Source: Chitinophaga pinensis
GTDB taxonomy: Bacteria > Bacteroidota > Bacteroidia > B-17B0 > Aurantibacillaceae
Length of the DNA: 64,000 nucleotides
Assembly (NCBI GenBank): GCA_945887955.1
Contig: CAMCZO010000003.1
Span: 1 to 64,000, forward strand
Reading direction: 5' to 3'
The notes below the pieces were generated by a model, which saw only the letters and a list, made by a program, of their open reading frames with translations, did not search any database and had not been told where the DNA came from. Both the position numbers and the translations under genes were made by a program. Shown here in pieces: positions 62,996 to 64,000 of the stretch; position 1 is the stretch's first letter, and each line of letters opens with the position of its first letter.

Positions 62996-64000
62996 CTAAA
63001 ATAAAATTCGCTGTAGTAGGTTGTGGTAGTATAGGTAAAAGACATATTGCTGTGCTTGATGCTGATGAAGAGGCAGAAATAGTTGCAATTTGTGATATCG
63101 ATGAAAATAAATGTATTGAACTATCCTCTTTATATAATGGGTTAAAATATTATACCTCCTATACTGAAATGTTAGCAAGCATTAACTGCGATGTTGTAAA
63201 TGTTGTTACGCCACATCAAATGCATGCAGATATGAGCATTGATGCTTTAAATAAAGGTTTTAATGTTTTAGTTGAAAAGCCAATGGCATTAACTTCTGAT
63301 GATTGTGATCGAATGAATGATGCAGCCATTGCATCTGGAAAAAAACTTTGGGTGGTTAAACAAAACAGATTCAACGTTCCAATTCGTTTAGCCAAAGAAC
63401 TTATTGATAATAATCGTTTGGGGAAAATATTTATTGTGAAATGTGAAGTGTTATGGAATCGCTATCAAGGATATTATGATGATTCACCTTGGCGTGGTGT
63501 AAAAGAATCAGAAGGTGGTTCTTTATATACGCAGGCTAGTCATTTTATTGATTTATTAGTTTGGTGGTTTGGCGATATTATTAGCGCACAAACAAATATA
63601 GAAACACAAAATCATCAAATTGAAACGGAAGATACTGGTTTGTCTGTTGTTAAATTTTCTAATCATGCGCTTGGCTCAATTATTTGGACTACCTGTGTTT
63701 ATAATAAAAATTATGAAGGTTCAATAACTATCATTGGAGAAAAAGGAACCGTTAAAATAGGCGGCCAATATTTAAATAAAATTGAGTATTGGGATGTCGA
63801 AGGTTTTCCATTGCCTGAAGTAATTGAATTTTCTGATAAGCCGAATAAATATGGTAAATACCAAGGTACGAGTTCAAATCACGATAAAGTTATAAATGCA
63901 ATTATATCACAATTAAAAGGACGTACTCACGAATCTGTTGATGGCTTTGAAGGAATTCGTTCTATCAAAGCAATCGAATTAATGTATAAAGATGCAAAAT
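62992..64000 (+). CDS. Gfo/Idh/MocA sugar oxidoreductase, C-terminus beyond window
   Basis: 336 codons are visible before the window ends. The N-terminus has AVVGCGSIGKRHI, then VEKPMALTSDD and KQNRFNVPIRLA. The C-terminal domain includes SPWRGVKESEGGSLYTQASHFIDLL, where His and Asp probably line the active site. The pattern is closest to WbpB/WlbA-type dehydrogenases that oxidise C3 of UDP-N-acetylglucosamine-derived sugars. It is a different branch from the oxidoreductase at 31577. The ATG overlaps the stop of the acyltransferase relic, so it may depend on read-through of the old operon. Confidence 0.85.
   Translation, partial: MTKIKFAVVGCGSIGKRHIAVLDADEEAEIVAICDIDENKCIELSSLYNGLKYYTSYTEMLASINCDVVNVVTPHQMHADMSIDALNKGFNVLVEKPMALTSDDCDRMNDAAIASGKKLWVVKQNRFNVPIRLAKELIDNNRLGKIFIVKCEVLWNRYQGYYDDSPWRGVKESEGGSLYTQASHFIDLLVWWFGDIISAQTNIETQNHQIETEDTGLSVVKFSNHALGSIIWTTCVYNKNYEGSITIIGEKGTVKIGGQYLNKIEYWDVEGFPLPEVIEFSDKPNKYGKYQGTSSNHDKVINAIISQLKGRTHESVDGFEGIRSIKAIELMYKDAK

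Noticed and set aside
62996..63178. Minus-strand ORF at the start of the last oxidoreductase gene
   Set aside because: It lies opposite the conserved Rossmann motif of that gene, so it is a shadow.

Overview
The window is AT-rich DNA from a member of the Bacteroidota. Signs of this are a type IX secretion (T9SS) C-terminal sorting domain, a DUF3078 protein, a UpxY-type NusG paralog, TAnnTTTG-type promoter boxes, several TTG starts without clear Shine-Dalgarno sites, and a tRNA gene without an encoded CCA. Genus cannot be told from the sequence alone. No insertion sequence, prophage, CRISPR array or rRNA was seen.

Region 1 (1-20,570) is ordinary chromosome. It holds release factor 3 (cut by the left edge), a methyltransferase, a ZIP transporter, PriA, RimO, a large T9SS-secreted protein, HPPD, a class V aminotransferase-like protein, an SDR, an amino acid permease, a PD40-like protein, a PAP2 phosphatase, a RidA/YjgF protein, a tandem universal stress protein, tRNA-Arg(CCT), an M15 peptidase, a DUF3078 protein and a small secreted protein with its own promoter and terminator.

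Region 2 (20,881-24,680) is the regulatory head of a polysaccharide locus. It contains a fused Wzz/tyrosine autokinase with a Tyr-Gly tail, a winged-helix regulator with a degenerate nucleotidyltransferase-like domain, a structured leader, and a UpxY antiterminator.

Region 3 (24,720-64,000, running off the right edge) is about 39 kb of co-directional, tightly packed surface-glycan genes. The modules are: (a) HisH/HisF2 plus a distant N-acetyl sugar amidotransferase, for amidino sugars; (b) an ABC flippase candidate; (c) a WecB epimerase and GT4; (d) an oxidoreductase / hexapeptide acetyltransferase / DegT aminotransferase set for 3-acetamido sugars; (e) a carrier-protein module (methyltransferase, MaoC-SDR fusion, FkbH-like HAD, ACP, GNAT) with no ketosynthase; (f) a nonulosonic acid module (PseB, aminotransferase, aldo/keto reductase, two different NeuB-family synthases, an SpsF/PseF-like cytidylyltransferase, a class III aminotransferase, PseG, GNATs); (g) PIG-L deacetylase, WbqC, asparagine synthase-like amidotransferase; (h) a fucose/colitose synthase-like reductase and a ColD-like dehydratase.

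The most notable points are a ten-G homopolymer inside pseG that could phase-vary nonulosonate synthesis, a GxxExxY gene bracketed by inverted and tandem repeats that splits hisH from hisF, the ketosynthase-free ACP module, a second NeuB branch that may make a different nonulosonic acid, a candidate nonulosonate transferase with an HP motif, and the decayed 3' end of an acyltransferase gene. The locus as a whole looks mosaic.
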